A DNA stretch of 64,000 nucleotides, taken from the NCBI GenBank assembly GCA_019843655.1, contig JACDQD010000011.1, forward strand, positions 16,286,604 to 16,350,603. The letters run 5' to 3'. Below the pieces are notes generated by a model. It searched no databases. It saw only the letters and a program-made list of their open reading frames with translations, and was not told where the DNA came from. Source of the stretch: Lethocerus indicus. Taxonomy: Eukaryota > Arthropoda > Insecta > Hemiptera > Belostomatidae. The stretch's first letter is position 1, and the number at the start of each line of letters is the position of its first letter. Shown here in pieces: positions 36,848 through 48,445 of the stretch. A program made the translations under genes and the position numbers.

Positions 36848-36905
36848 AGAGAGAGAGAGAGGGTGAGAGGGATAGAGGGTGGAAGGGAGGGAGGGAGGGA
36901 GGGAG
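36848..36905. repeat. (GA)n/(GGGA)n purine tract
   Basis: AG units pass through imperfect GAGGG into five perfect GGGA units. Purine-only for nearly 60 nt. Confidence 0.9.
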
Positions 36906-37009
36906 ACATGTGGCCAAACACAGATATATTGCCCTTAGGAGCCTGTCGGGAAGACCTCCCACCAAGACCCAACACTTCGTCAACACAAGACAGCGGCCGC
37001 TCTGTCTTC

Positions 37010-38538
37010 ATTACTTATTTCGTCGTTCTAAATTTACCGATAGAACGACTGTATCTGCCCAAAACTCGCCTAACTGACTTTCCAACAGATAGCGGCATCC
37101 TTTGATGGCGTAGCAATCGGGCATGAACAAGGGCGAAAGTAGAAAACGTAAAGCGGTTTAAAAACGTCCCATTTAGTTGTAAATATTATTACTATTATTA
37201 ATTCTATTTTTAAATGTTAATACAATTATAAGAATTCCTACAAATGAGAGTATTAGCAATAGCTTTGAACTTTGTATCCTTTCCCATCTACAATTTCTCA
37301 AGTGACTCCTTAAGTGCGGTAAGCGGCAGCAACAAGTGTCATCATGTACGCTACAAAAGCTTTATAATAGTAACATCCGCGTTCGCGGAAGGCTACGTAC
37401 ATTTAAACTCCAGCGTTACCCCGTTACATGCTCTGCTATATGAATGAGGCTCGAGTATTCTGGTTCTTGTTTTTATCAATGTAATTTTCCCGTTCAAATT
37501 ATGTTAAACAACTTTTCTTGGAGACATGAACAGCATCTCTGTACGGTATAATATCTCACGTACACATATTTAACAAAATTTAGACATTTCTAAATTGCGT
37601 CGTGCAGTCCATTTGGGGTGGATCGCGGCGGAGGTTATGACCCACCCCCACCGGGATGTGGGAAAATCGGCAAAAGTTCGGGGCCCGCCGAGTAGAAAGT
37701 TTTCACGTTTCAACCATCCTCGGTCCCATGAAAAATCAAAGGCTCAAAGTCAAAGACGCCGATCGGTTAATACCGTCGTCAGTAGGGGGGGATGGCGGCG
37801 GCGGCGGTACTTCTGAAGGGGCACAGAGACATAGGCTAGGTGCCCGCCTTGTTGGTGCCTTAGAGGCCGGGTTTTGACTTTCTTTCCGCCTCAACTGACC
37901 GCCCATCGCAATTGGACGCGCCCCACCCCCCAGGCTATGCCCCGCGGAGTCACAACAACCGTCGGCGTCGGTAGTCTTCGCCCCCAACCACCCCCATCGC
38001 TTTTCAAGAAACCCCTTTAAGGAGGATGTACGCCGCCTCAACGCCCTTATTTGAAACCTCCCAAAGCCCCCTTTCAACAGGTATAGTCCTGTGTGTCCCT
38101 TTTGAAACATAAACATTGCGGAAAAAGAAACATTTATCCTTGTTAAGGAAAGGTATACGCGAGAATTGATTCAAGCTTAGAATTCATTGATAACTTACTA
38201 GTTAAAAGTTCGAAAGTTGTCTTCAATTACTTACCATTAAATTCAATAAAAATGTTGAAAAACCTTTTATAAATGAAGAATTATGTTTTCATTTTTACAA
38301 TTCTTAACCAATTGTCATCTCTCGTTTTTTGTCCATTTCTTTTTTTCTAAAATCTGGTCCGCGTTCGACTTCTCCCTATTTTGTAATTTTTAAATTTTTG
38401 ACTGTCAATCAACTCCTATAAAATAATTTATTTTATTATTTCAGCTATTCCTAAAATGTCTTCAAGGATATATGTAAAGTCGTAATAAAACTAATTATCT
38501 TATGTTTAATTGCATTTACGATATTTCGGAATTGTTTC
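37010..38538. other. AT-rich spacers around a GC-rich block
   Basis: AT-rich except for the CpG-rich block at about 37590-38080, which contains GGCGGCGGCGG near 37796 and a 126-codon minus frame without a domain. An acceptor-like TTTTATTATTTCAG ends at about 38443, followed by ten open codons. Confidence 0.4.
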
Positions 38539-39120
38539 GTGTTCTATAATCAGGGTCCGACTCGTGCTATATATCAGAATGAATTTATCGACCCCGCATT
38601 TCGGGAAAACGGAGTGGGGCGGCCGCTACCACCTTCAGAGGTAAGCCGGCACGTCCTGTACGGGGGCGTGGAAAAGGGGTTTATCTTGAAAACCCCCAAA
38701 TGCGCTCCCAAAAAGCCCCATTGTTATGTCTCCCGTGGGGTGAGGCGGAGCCCATCGAATCGGCCGGGCGGTCAGTTGACTCGTAAAGAAGTCAAAACCC
38801 GTCTCGAGGGATCCCGTCTGTCTTTAAGTATAGAATACTACCGAGACGCCGCCCCTATTACAGAACCGGATGACCGCTCTCTTTGGCAATACACCGGTGC
38901 CGAGACTACCTGGCGGGGACAGAGTCGGCAAGCCTCCATTGAAAATTTGCCAGCGGGGCACCGTCGGGTAATAGGATTATTTACGAATACTGTACTTCAA
39001 AGCACAAACTGCCGCTGCTACCATACAGCGGAACTAAATAAGTTGGCAAAGAAAACTCTGGGAAATTTGGAAACCTGTTTCATCAATATGAACGTAGTAA
39101 GGCTGGTGGGACGAATGTAA
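38539..39120 (+). other. Anonymous 193-codon open frame
   Basis: The second-longest open frame in the window, starting MFYNQGPTRAIYQNEF and ending at a TAA at 39118. No domain, signal peptide or membrane segment is visible. The composition is that of the GC-rich block it lies in. The first codons are in AT-rich DNA, about 95 nt after an acceptor-like site. In this amount of GC-rich sequence, one or two frames of this length are expected by chance. It is listed so that it can be tested, not as a gene. Confidence 0.12.
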
Positions 39121-39760
39121 ATTTATTACATTATTTAAATATTTTGTCCCTCATATTTTTCAAACATTACTGCATAATTTAATAATATTAAATAAAATTT
39201 AATGCGCACCGTAAAATACTCCGTGGAAGAATTAATACGACCAAAGTTGAACAATCAAATGAGTCCCGTCGTCATAAAATACCTGTAACAGACGAAGTAA
39301 GTTACCACCGAATGAGATAAAGATACCAGTTTCCCGAGTTCTATGCCGGTAGCACAGAGGCACTTAGTTCCGGGGCAAGAACTTGGTGTGCGGTAGTATT
39401 ATCCTCCGTAGTTACCTTCTTATTGCTCCCGGCTCTAGTCGAAATCTTAATTACGCGCGCCAGTAGGTCATGAAATATAATCGCTATTGTAACGCGATGT
39501 GCCAACAGGATGCTATTCCGGGGACAGTAAATTACTTAAATTAATATCTCTGTTTTAAACACTAATTGAAGAGGAAATGATTCCGTCGGGAGGTCAATTT
39601 ATTCATTGCGTAAGTCCGCAGAATGAAGGAGTCTTGGGTACTTCATTTTTCAAGAAGCGCTTCGAATTGAAAATTTGCACTATAATTCCTAAAGTTTGTT
39701 AATTAAAAAATTTTTTTACCGTTGTTGTTTCATACTCCGTGCAGCGACTTTATCTGGCTT
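39121..39760. other. AT-rich spacer
   Basis: AT-rich DNA with a mid-GC patch at about 39330-39450. Nothing recognised. Confidence 0.45.
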
Positions 39761-40330
39761 TATTATCTGGGTGGTGGTGGACCACTGGGACATTCCTGTA
39801 CTCAGGGGCGAAAGATCATTCGGTTGTGTCCTGTGAAGGGGATGGTGGTACGAGGGCCCGGACATCCGGAGATAAACGGGGATGCCCAGGGGTGGCCATG
39901 GAAGGGTGGGGAGGGGTTAGCGGTGTCGTCGCCCCCAGACGACAGATGTACCGCATATGCATGCATCATGGCATGGGGGGGGGGACCTCGGGGTGGGATT
40001 TGCATAGGAATCTGATTAGAGAGGTATTGACCGCCGCCGCCGCCGCCGCCGGACTGGGCCGTGGCACGGGGGCGGCAGCGGGGGCGGGGGCAGGGGGGGA
40101 ATCCTCTCATGCAAATCCGTAATATTGAATCGGGCCAAACACTGGGTCCCACTAATTGAAATACATCCGCTAAGCCTTATTTATAGTGGGGGCTCACTCA
40201 GCTCGGAGTTACTCCTGGTAGGCGCCGATTACCCGCCTGACTTATTACCGACTCTCCCCGTATTCTCAGAGAGCCTAATACCCAAGTCCCTTAACCCTAA
40301 GTGTGGGAAGTAATGGACCGGGCGAGTGGG
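39760..40330. other. GC-rich block with (CCG)n
   Basis: Strongly GC-rich block. Three overlapping open frames of 97-127 codons on both strands are Gly/Ala/Pro-rich low-complexity readings. Confidence 0.6.
40030..40050. repeat. (CCG)n microsatellite
   Basis: Seven CCG triplets, followed by G-rich GGGGCGGGGGC repeats to about 40100. Confidence 0.9.
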
Positions 40331-41294
40331 TTTCATTTATTTTTTGAGTACTCTAGAAATGCTTCAGTCAGGAATTCAGAAGTAAATAGATCAGATTGCA
40401 TAGAAATATCATCAATTTTGAACAGTCAGCCCTCAATAAAAATTTACTGGGTACGAAATGTGTTTTTTTTATTCTGAAGTGTGGGTTTCTGTGAGGGTTT
40501 GGTCAATCATCATTGAAACCTTCGGATGAATATTTATTAGTTTCTTCCATGTTGTGATATCGTCCTTTCGCTTTTAAAATCATTTCAAATGAATATTCCG
40601 TATAATTGTTAGCATAACATGTAGCACTGATTTAATGCTCTAGATCTCCGCTGCGAAACAGTCATGAACAATAATATTGATTTGTTATTACAAATGGAAA
40701 TATAAAAGAGTTGTTAAGTGGTAGAATGTACGTATTATTTTACATTTCAATTCGTATTAGACAAAAAAGTACTACCTAATTGATACTAACTGCAATTATT
40801 TAATGGAGACAAGAGGTGGTATAAGACTTGGACGATTAGTGGATGGTGATAAGTCTGTTCCTAGAATCGGGTATGAGAAATTGTTTCGGGGAGCTACTTG
40901 TGCAATTTCAAACTGCCTATTTAGTCTTATACCAAACCGGTAGTAGCCTTTCCACATAATCGGTACCTCTATTGCGGTGTTTTAGGACGATTAGGAATGG
41001 TTAGTTGCCCCCGTAATAAATTTCCTCGTCTCGTTATATACGCACAAAAAAATGACCCATTTCTGATAACGGATTCAAGATTCGCAACCATATATGACTG
41101 AAAAAATTAAATAAAAACAGTCTTAAAGTTGTATTACTAATAATGAAGAATATATGAAGAAAACCTAGCTAAACCAAGGACACAATCGATGTGGTATTAG
41201 ACTTTGAAAGGATGTTAGGCGGAAAGACATGAAAGTAAGTAATATTCAATACTGTTGACTGCAGTTTGTACCTGTTCTCAAATCGACAACTGTA
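40330..41294. other. AT-rich spacer
   Basis: AT-rich with no feature beyond short A or T runs. Confidence 0.45.
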
Positions 41295-41352
41295 GGCCCC
41301 GTTCACACTTCGACAATAGGTCAATACCTATTGTACAAATACCTATTGTAGG
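41295..41352. repeat. Possible DNA-transposon terminus with sub-terminal hairpin
   Basis: GGCCCCGTTCACACTTCGAC resembles the terminal inverted repeats of some cut-and-paste transposons. It is followed by ACAATAGGT at 41313-41321, then its exact reverse complement ACCTATTGT at 41326-41334 and again at 41341-41349. No opposite terminus was found, so the element is either truncated or not a transposon. Confidence 0.3.
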
Positions 41353-43540
41353 TACGACATTCTTCACAACATTTCTCTCACAGGGCAACAGGTATGAACC
41401 GGGGAGGAGGTTCGACCCGCGCACCCCCTTTCCACCCTGACAAAGGGAACAGTTCTAACTCAACTGCAACAAACAGACCCCCAGGGGCCAGTAGCAGGTG
41501 CTACTAGTGGGTACCGGTACAGACCAGGCCTCTATTTAGGCGACAATAAGAAAGGTTCTTCTGTTCGGGTCTGATATTTATATGTTCAGGGAAGGAAGTG
41601 AAAGTTGGAAGGTTTGGAGAAAATCGTTTTTGACCGTGCGCCATAATGGCGTCAATTATCAGCTAATTTTCGTTTCGTAATTGATCAAACTACGATCGAA
41701 TTTTTCCCTATCCAAGTCGAGTGTGTACACTACATTTAAAGAGAGCACTTTTAAATATTAAACCGTAATTTTTCGGAATGTAAATTTAATTGGAATACAA
41801 CATAGAACCCCTGCAGGGAATTTTAGATTTATTGTCTCAGCAAGTTCCCAAACCGCGGGCCGACGTAAAATTGTAAATTTACTTAAAATATGAAATTATT
41901 GTATATCTTTTATGCGCAGGACAGGCTTTCTCGAATGTGTGTATTGTAACGACATTACGTTTTTATTTATTCAGAATGTTTTATAAAAAATTTCAGAATT
42001 TCATAAGAAGTCGGTAACAGAAAAGGCGGGTATGAAAATAATAGAACACAGCGGCCAACCAGTTGCTCGGTATTTTTTTCAAATAGTACGCGGCTTAACC
42101 AGAAAGTAAGATGGTAATGTATCTGACCGTTGCTCATTAGTACTCAGACACGTTTTTAGTCATGTATTTTTCTCCTGCGCGATAATTCTCCTTGCCGGCT
42201 GTTAGGGGCTTACCGCATCGGGCCTCGACGAACGCACGACACCAATAAACCGAATGAAATCCGTCCGAGATTTCTTTCCGGCCACGAAAACTGCATTCCT
42301 GGTGCAGTCGAGTGCACCGATTGCAATTTGCGCCGGCCGCAAATCCATCATGTCATTATATAAATCATCGTGTGTCGGAGGACGGGGCGGGAAGCGCCCG
42401 AGAGCGGACCGCACACGTCGCACTAGGAAATTGAGGGGGGGCCGTCCTCCCCGGGGCCTCATTACCGATAATTTGTACCCCATTTGACCGGGTCCCTGCC
42501 CGCCGGCCGAGTAATTCTTGTCGGGAGCTGCACCCCGTTTCAAGTTCCTTTGTAGTGGGGCGGCAAGCAGGGAAATAGATTGCGAAAAGTGTTCCCGATT
42601 TTGAGACACGCCGGGCGCACACGAGAGTTCCATCAATACCCTAGTAGCAGAACGGCCAAAATGTTGCCAATCCAACGTATATAAGCCAGGATAAAGAAAT
42701 AAAGACATAAAATAAAAAGAAAAAGAATGTGAATTTAAAATAACTGGAATTACAAACGCTGTAGGCTTATAATATTCACTTTCATGTACTAGCACGTTAA
42801 TTTCTCGGCATCAAATTGGCTCACAGCGAGGATCACGCACTTATATCGAGTATTGAGTATTCCTGTTGATATGATACAAAAATCGGGTTGTAGCGTATAT
42901 TATTCTGTCAAAAATAACAAGAAATTTATTATGATAAATTTATTAATCATAGAAGTGATTATTTTTCGGTGCGTTTATACTGCGCCTGAAATAGCCGGGT
43001 TATGCAATACCTCCAGTCAAATGAGTCGCGCGGGTTTGCCTAACGTTTGCCCCGCGCTCCGAAAATCAACCCGCGGACGCGGTTCATATCTTCCCATTCC
43101 GAGTGTTTGCTCTTCTAACGGACGTTTCGCAACCTAATTCCAATTCAAGGCCGTGTTGGGGCGGGGGGAGAGGGTCTAATGCCATCAAGCCGCCTGCCTC
43201 CATTATGCATGCAACGCTCCCACCGCTTTACGACGCTAGCCATTGAATTGAATATCGATCGACCGGCTAATTCAATCGGATTTGTTGTGAATCTCGGCTT
43301 GAAATTTGAATTTACCCTCCGCCGGAACCGGGGCCCCGTTCCGAGGGTTCCAGGTATGCGTTTTTATGGAATTTGGAGCATAACAACTCATCAACACAAT
43401 ATAAAGTATAAAAACACAATCTAAAAATGTGAAACCGCGAATGTTAAGTTGTTAACACGACCGCTGACAGTTGAAGTGATAACAACGCGACAACGGGCAT
43501 TAGGATAAGTCGTAAAAACATTGTCGAGCCCCTTACAAAC
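41353..43540. other. Spacers and GC-rich blocks
   Basis: GC-rich patch at 41400-41540, AT-rich to about 42190, CpG-rich at about 42190-42630, AT-rich to about 43000, and CpG-rich to about 43380. The 197-codon minus frame at 42202-42795 is the longest in the window but shows no convincing domain. Confidence 0.4.
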
Positions 43541-43551
43541 CACCGGAGCGG

Positions 43552-43620
43552 TGGGATTCACGGATTCGAACCAACAAAACACAAGGAAGACGGGTTATCG
43601 CGCTTCAGCAATTAAACCCA
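43552..43620 (-). repeat. tRNA-like element (SINE head or tRNA pseudogene)
   Basis: Read on the minus strand, the 69-nt segment starts with TGGGTTT and ends with AATCCCA, which pair at six of seven positions like an acceptor stem. GGTTCGAATCC (+ 43562-43572) is a perfect B box. The D arm is recognisable (TTGCTGAAGCGCG), but the T stem has mismatches and no anticodon arm closes cleanly, so a tRNA-derived repeat is favoured over a functional tRNA. Confidence 0.45.
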
Positions 43621-45300
43621 ATTGACCCCCAACGTCGAAACAAAGCGTTCCCCGTTTTTTTTCTCTCGTTTACACTCTCCCATCTAAATGTCCGTTTAGT
43701 GTTTTCCAGTGTTTTAAATCGCGTGCTTCAATTAAAGCCTTCGTTTAGGCCACTGTCGTAGTGTAGCCGCGAGTCCTAAATCATGAGGGGCGCCGGCGCT
43801 CCAGTATTCATGTCGCCATTTGTTAAACTCAAGTTTAAATAATTATTAAATTTAATAAACTGCGAAAAAATATTATTATCTGAACGTGTTTAGCAACTAA
43901 CATTTCTAATGGAGTAGACTGATTCGAAAGGTGGATTAGCACGAGGGAATGAAACTTTAGGAACTGGGATTTTACAAGTTCCGGAACTGTCGGTATTTTG
44001 AGGTCGTGGCGAATTGTGCGATTTGAAACATTCCAGGGGGGACATTAAAGATGCAGAGACCTGGAAGGAATATTCCGAATATGCACTTACAGTTTCTTAG
44101 TATCCGTACTTCTACAGGAGATATTAATGCTGAGTTTTATAAATGTAATATGAGATAGGGAATTTCAGAACAAAATAATTAGTGGTGTCCGTAATTATGT
44201 AGTTTAGTTTATTTCCGAGAGTGGTGATATATTCATATTTGATATTTAACCAACCTTCGATATTGTAGGACGACAAGAGAGCCTCGTTCGGGTAAGAATT
44301 TGGGAGTTGGAAGGATCGAGACCTGCTAGTAGAAAGGTCATTAAACTGTCCACAAATTTGAAATTTCAAGCCGACTTTGCTCACGCGGCATAAAGTTGAT
44401 TCAGTGTGCTCGAAACCTGTTCACGGCTAGATAATACAGAGTTCAGACAATGCATAATTTGAAAACAATGTTCCGAAATGTCTTCTGTGTGTGACGGGAG
44501 GCTGATAAACTGTGGTGGAACATTCGGGAGCAAAAAAATGAAATATCTTGCCGCGAACCGGCTGAAATATTAATAGGCCGTTTGAGTATTAAACGGGGAG
44601 CAGCGGCGATCGGTATCGGCAGATAGGCCCGCTCGCAGAATAAATCGAAGCTAACTCGATAAACGCGCTATAGTGACCGTGCCCTTTTGCAACACAGTTA
44701 TATGAGACAAAACGCTCGCTACCGAGCACAAGATAACATTACCGACGATTGTATCTGGACCCACTCAATATCCTATTATAAGGCCGCGTTAGTGCATTAA
44801 AGAAGGCTCGGACTGTCGTTTAATTAGATCAGGAATTGAACCATTCGGTGTCGCAATCATTCATTGTCCAGTGGCCGTGTACTTTAATACTTTTTATCCT
44901 CCCCTTCTATTGTTATCACTGCTTACTTCATGCATTTTTCATCCCAGATCAAGATACATTTATTAGGTTTGAATGAGAAAACGTAGTTGCAGAATATAGT
45001 GTTTCCAGAATTAAATCCAGTGCATTTTATTTGGTGTAGATGAAAATTTTATCTCCTAACTTGAAATTGAAATCTAAAAAATTGAAAATATCAAAAGAAA
45101 AAGTAAAACTTGATCCCGGATTCTTCCACATTTGGAATCCTCTTCAAGTTCCCTATCGGGCTAAGATTTGTCTCAAGCGTAGTCGTTGTACAATGATCGT
45201 AAATGTTTGTGGGGATATTTCAAAATTAAATTACAACTCATGGCTAAAGTCCCAGCTCCGAACAGAAGTCTATGAATAAAATCAAATTAAACAAATCCAC
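43621..45300. other. Mostly AT-rich spacer
   Basis: AT-rich, with GC-richer patches at about 43740-43810 and 44570-44680. The 79-codon Lys-rich frame at 45040 has no domain. Nothing else recognised. Confidence 0.4.
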
Positions 45301-45315
45301 CTGTTAATCTATTCT

Positions 45316-45348
45316 AGACCGGTTCCGGGCTATCGCCAGTAGATTAGT
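45316..45348 (-). repeat. Degenerate copy of the CTGATGA/GAAAC hairpin motif
   Basis: On the minus strand the segment reads CTAATCTAC, TGGCGATAGCCC, then GGAACCGGTCT. This aligns with the better copy at 47943-47985 (CTGATGA, TGGCGAGCGGCC, GAAACCGGTCT) with substitutions in both boxes. The CCGGTCTAG end is intact. Confidence 0.4.
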
Positions 45349-47940
45349 GAGAGACCTATCTGTTGCCGATTGGGCAGTCCTGCATCAATTTGGCATAAGA
45401 CGAAATCGTCAATTATCGCAAGGATTCCTAGGATCCTAATTGACAAATTTTCTGTAACAGTTTTATAATTCAGCAATCAATCGTATCACTAAGAAATAAG
45501 ACATTTTAAACGGTAATATGACTATTATATAAAACATATGTAAATACCGCACATATAGATTAATACACGATGTAATGCTTATGAGTAAAGTAACGGTGGC
45601 AAGCCGTAACACCTCAATACGAAACAGCGCGCCTTAGAGTTGATAATACTGAATAGCCGTCTTGAGCGGAATGACTTAGGCTTTATGAGATCACTTAAAG
45701 TTACAACGGCTGTGCAATGTTCAAATTTATCGCTTAATTTCCGGATATTCTCCTGCATGTCCCATATTTAGCACTTCGTCGTTTCTGCTTCTTCCACCCC
45801 CCGCCCCAAGTGGGAAATGTTCGTATCAGTTTCATGCATTTATATGCTTATTAAGGAGGCGTTACGAGGCCCCGCGATGCATACGTTACACATTCGCCCC
45901 GAGAGTTCATAAATCGGAACTGTTTCTAGTTTAATCAACCGGTTTTTTTTCTGTATTTTTAATTTCCGATCGGGAATCGATTGGCAGGCAAATCGGTTTT
46001 CAATTATTCGAATTAAAGTGATCGACCGTTCGGGGGCAAAGGCCGTACACACAGAAATGAGTAACCCCACGGGGGGCTATTCATTACCCCAGCTTCGGAG
46101 TGGCGCAAACGTGACCCCGCGGGCTTGCGCAGGGTTGCGCAATTCGGGCGTCAATTGTGCACACTCCCATTGCCGCCAGACCCCGACCGTATTTACTGTC
46201 TTATATATTATTGTCCAACCTTACGAATCGTTTTGTCCGAGTCCGCGTGGCCTTACGTCGGGAACTGTCGGTTCGAATAATTCTCAGCAGCCCGTGTAAT
46301 ATCTCGAGCAATATCGAAAGTGTAGTAATATCAAAATTTAATATTAATAATTTGGTCACAAGTAAAACCGGTTTGGGAACTCGACAACAGCGAGTCGAAC
46401 TCATTTTGGTTCAGGGGTAAACATACGGCCTAACTAGATGTCAAGGGGTCCATAACACTGTCATAAAATAATTACCTACAAATAATAACTCCCGCGTCCA
46501 TAAATTGTACTGAGTCGAAATAATTTCCGGGCATTAACACTGAGTCGTAAATTCAGAAAACTTTCATCGGAAATTCAATACAGAATTGAACTGTAGTTTT
46601 TAATGCGCGAAGATTAATATTTCATATTTAACATTCTTCGAGGTTTAGGCCTTTAGGACTTCCTGCACTTTGAAACACCTGGCCGGCACCGGCGGAAGCC
46701 CAATGCGTTTACGAACCGTCGCAGATTATGAATATTCTAATCCTCGGAACGGACAGACGCCCGCGTTTCGCACGTGCGTCCGACCACTTAACGCGTCTGT
46801 GAGCACACGCATAATTTGGCCACTTACCTTATAGCGTCCGAAAGACTTGCGTTGCGACAGATGTTGTTATTAAGGCGGGAAAGGCCGGCTGAAAGGGCTG
46901 TCGAAAGGCATGGGGCGTTAAGAAAAGGAATAATTGCAACAGGAAACTAATCTCCATAATATTCTCCACTCAAAATTCAACGTTAGTGCAGTCTTATTCA
47001 GTCATTGAATACGGAAACTAAAGTCTGTCTCATTGAAGGCAAGGTGATATTGATTTCATTACACTTCGAATCAGCATAAAAAATAATAAAAAAGAAATAA
47101 CCGAATAAATCCTGCAGTTGCTTAAGAAAAAATAATCTGTAAACCAAGGTTCACCGATTAGAGTACACTAACCAGAAATAGTACTACTTATTTGTTCAAT
47201 TCACCTATACTGAAAAAAATATGCCTCACTATAGTAATGTAACGTTACGTAATAGGGAGAGCAGCTAACTAAATAAGTCTAGTTTACGGGAATTTCGGCT
47301 CCTGATCTTTGCTACAGACAACCTTATGATTTATTAATCCATTCTCTTAGTTATTGATTCTCTAATGTCTGAATATAGTTATAATAATTATAGAATTATG
47401 AAGCGGATTGAAAACTAGATTCAGTACATGGGTCTACGACTCTGGGCTGAGTTTCGTACCCGCTCGACCCAAGGGTACTGTGGATGATAATACATTTGAG
47501 AGTAAGAAAACAAATTAAAGTTAAATGGCGAGAGACGTGTTGTTGAGTCGGGTTGAGAGGCCGGCTTGAATGTCAAGGACTGCTCGGTGCAATAATACAG
47601 GCTGCGACTTGGAACAGAACAGCTGTGCAACAGAACCGACTCCAACGGACCGCCTCCTATGGCGTAACAACGCTACGGCGGGATAAGACAGCGGCTAACA
47701 CTTCTCACTCCACTTATACCCGCGAATAAACAACACCTTCACGGCTGACCAACTATGACTAAGTCCAAAACACGAATAGGCTGAAAGCGACCTTCTAGTG
47801 TAGCCAAAATAATTTCTTAAGGTTTCGTAAGTCCAAATAGGAGCAAGTAGGACAATAGTCGAGAATAAAGTATTTTTATAAAGTAAACTGGAAGTATTGT
47901 TTTCTCTATCTTCTTTTTCCTGAAGCTTGAAAGTCTGGTC
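45349..47940. other. Spacers with GC-rich blocks
   Basis: GC-rich at about 45780-46290 and 46680-46920, AT-rich elsewhere, mid-GC at 47420-47760. Anonymous frames of 67-93 codons only. Confidence 0.4.
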
Positions 47941-47942
47941 TT

Positions 47943-47985
47943 TCGCCAGACCGGTTTCGGCCGCTCGCCATCATCAGTACGGTGA
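47943..47985 (-). repeat. Hammerhead-like motif, best copy (family 1)
   Basis: On the minus strand: CTGATGA (+ 47971-47977), then T, then a short helix GGC/GCC closing GAGCG, then GAAA (+ 47955-47958) and CCGGTCT, followed by GGCGAAAGACC. CTGATGA-helix-GAAA is the core of the hammerhead self-cleaving RNA, and Penelope-like retroelements are known to carry minimal hammerheads with a very short third helix. One extra T precedes helix II, and the outer helix I pairs poorly here, so this copy may be inactive. About 25 nt on, AGAAGATAGAG is shared with the copies at 48284 and 50905. Confidence 0.45.
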
Positions 47986-48283
47986 TGAGTCACTCTGGCA
48001 CATCGAATGCTTGTGGGGCACCCAGTCTACACTCACTTCCCGTCACATCCGTCGTAGCTGTGTTGGTTGTTTTGTTTCTTGTGTATATTACATGTCATGT
48101 CCTTGTTTTGGTGTTTGGCAATGGTGTTGTTTTTTTCTAGTTCGGTAGGTATTTCGTTAAGCGGTTGTGTCTTTTTTGTGGTTACCAAATTTTTGTCGTT
48201 GCGCTGTATTAGGAATATGGAGTTCATTCCGGGAGTTCATTTTCTCGTTTATTATGCTCCTTCTTCTTTCTGCTATTCCCCTT

Positions 48284-48350
48284 CCAGTCTGGCCGACACT
48301 ATTGCCGAAACCGATCTAGGAAAGATCAAACCAGCGAGAGGAGACAGAAG
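48284..48350 (+). repeat. Hammerhead-like motif, degenerate copy (family 1)
   Basis: The + strand reads CCAGTCTGGCCGACACTATT, GCCGAAACCGATCTAG, then after about 25 nt GAGACAGAAGATCGAG. The GAAACC box and the GGC/GCC helix survive, and the CTGATGA box is lost. Its downstream 40-50 nt align with the copy at 50905. It lies about 130 bp upstream of the Jockey fragment. Confidence 0.4.
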
Positions 48351-48445
48351 ATCGAGTATAATGCGGTATTCCAGACCCTCAGTGATCACACTGAAATTAT
48401 TATCGTTAGTGTTATAAGCCGACAGGACGCTGTATCGGATTCGCC

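Larger units (their letters stand above)
36550..37010. other. Purine-rich GC block
   Basis: GC-rich block dominated by GA-rich repeats on the + strand. The 142-codon minus frame at 36558-36986 is Ser/Leu/Pro-rich because it reads through these repeats, and is rejected as a gene. Confidence 0.6.

Noticed and set aside
36558..36986. 142-codon minus-strand frame
   Set aside because: Ser/Leu/Pro runs come directly from GA repeats on the other strand.
41400..41440. GGTTCGACCC as a tRNA B box
   Set aside because: No A box or stem at suitable spacing.
42202..42795. 197-codon minus frame with IGALDCTR, reminiscent of the GAIDCTH motif of Harbinger-type transposases
   Set aside because: Only a few residues agree, the expected following motifs are absent, and the frame runs from GC-rich into AT-rich DNA with no other similarity.
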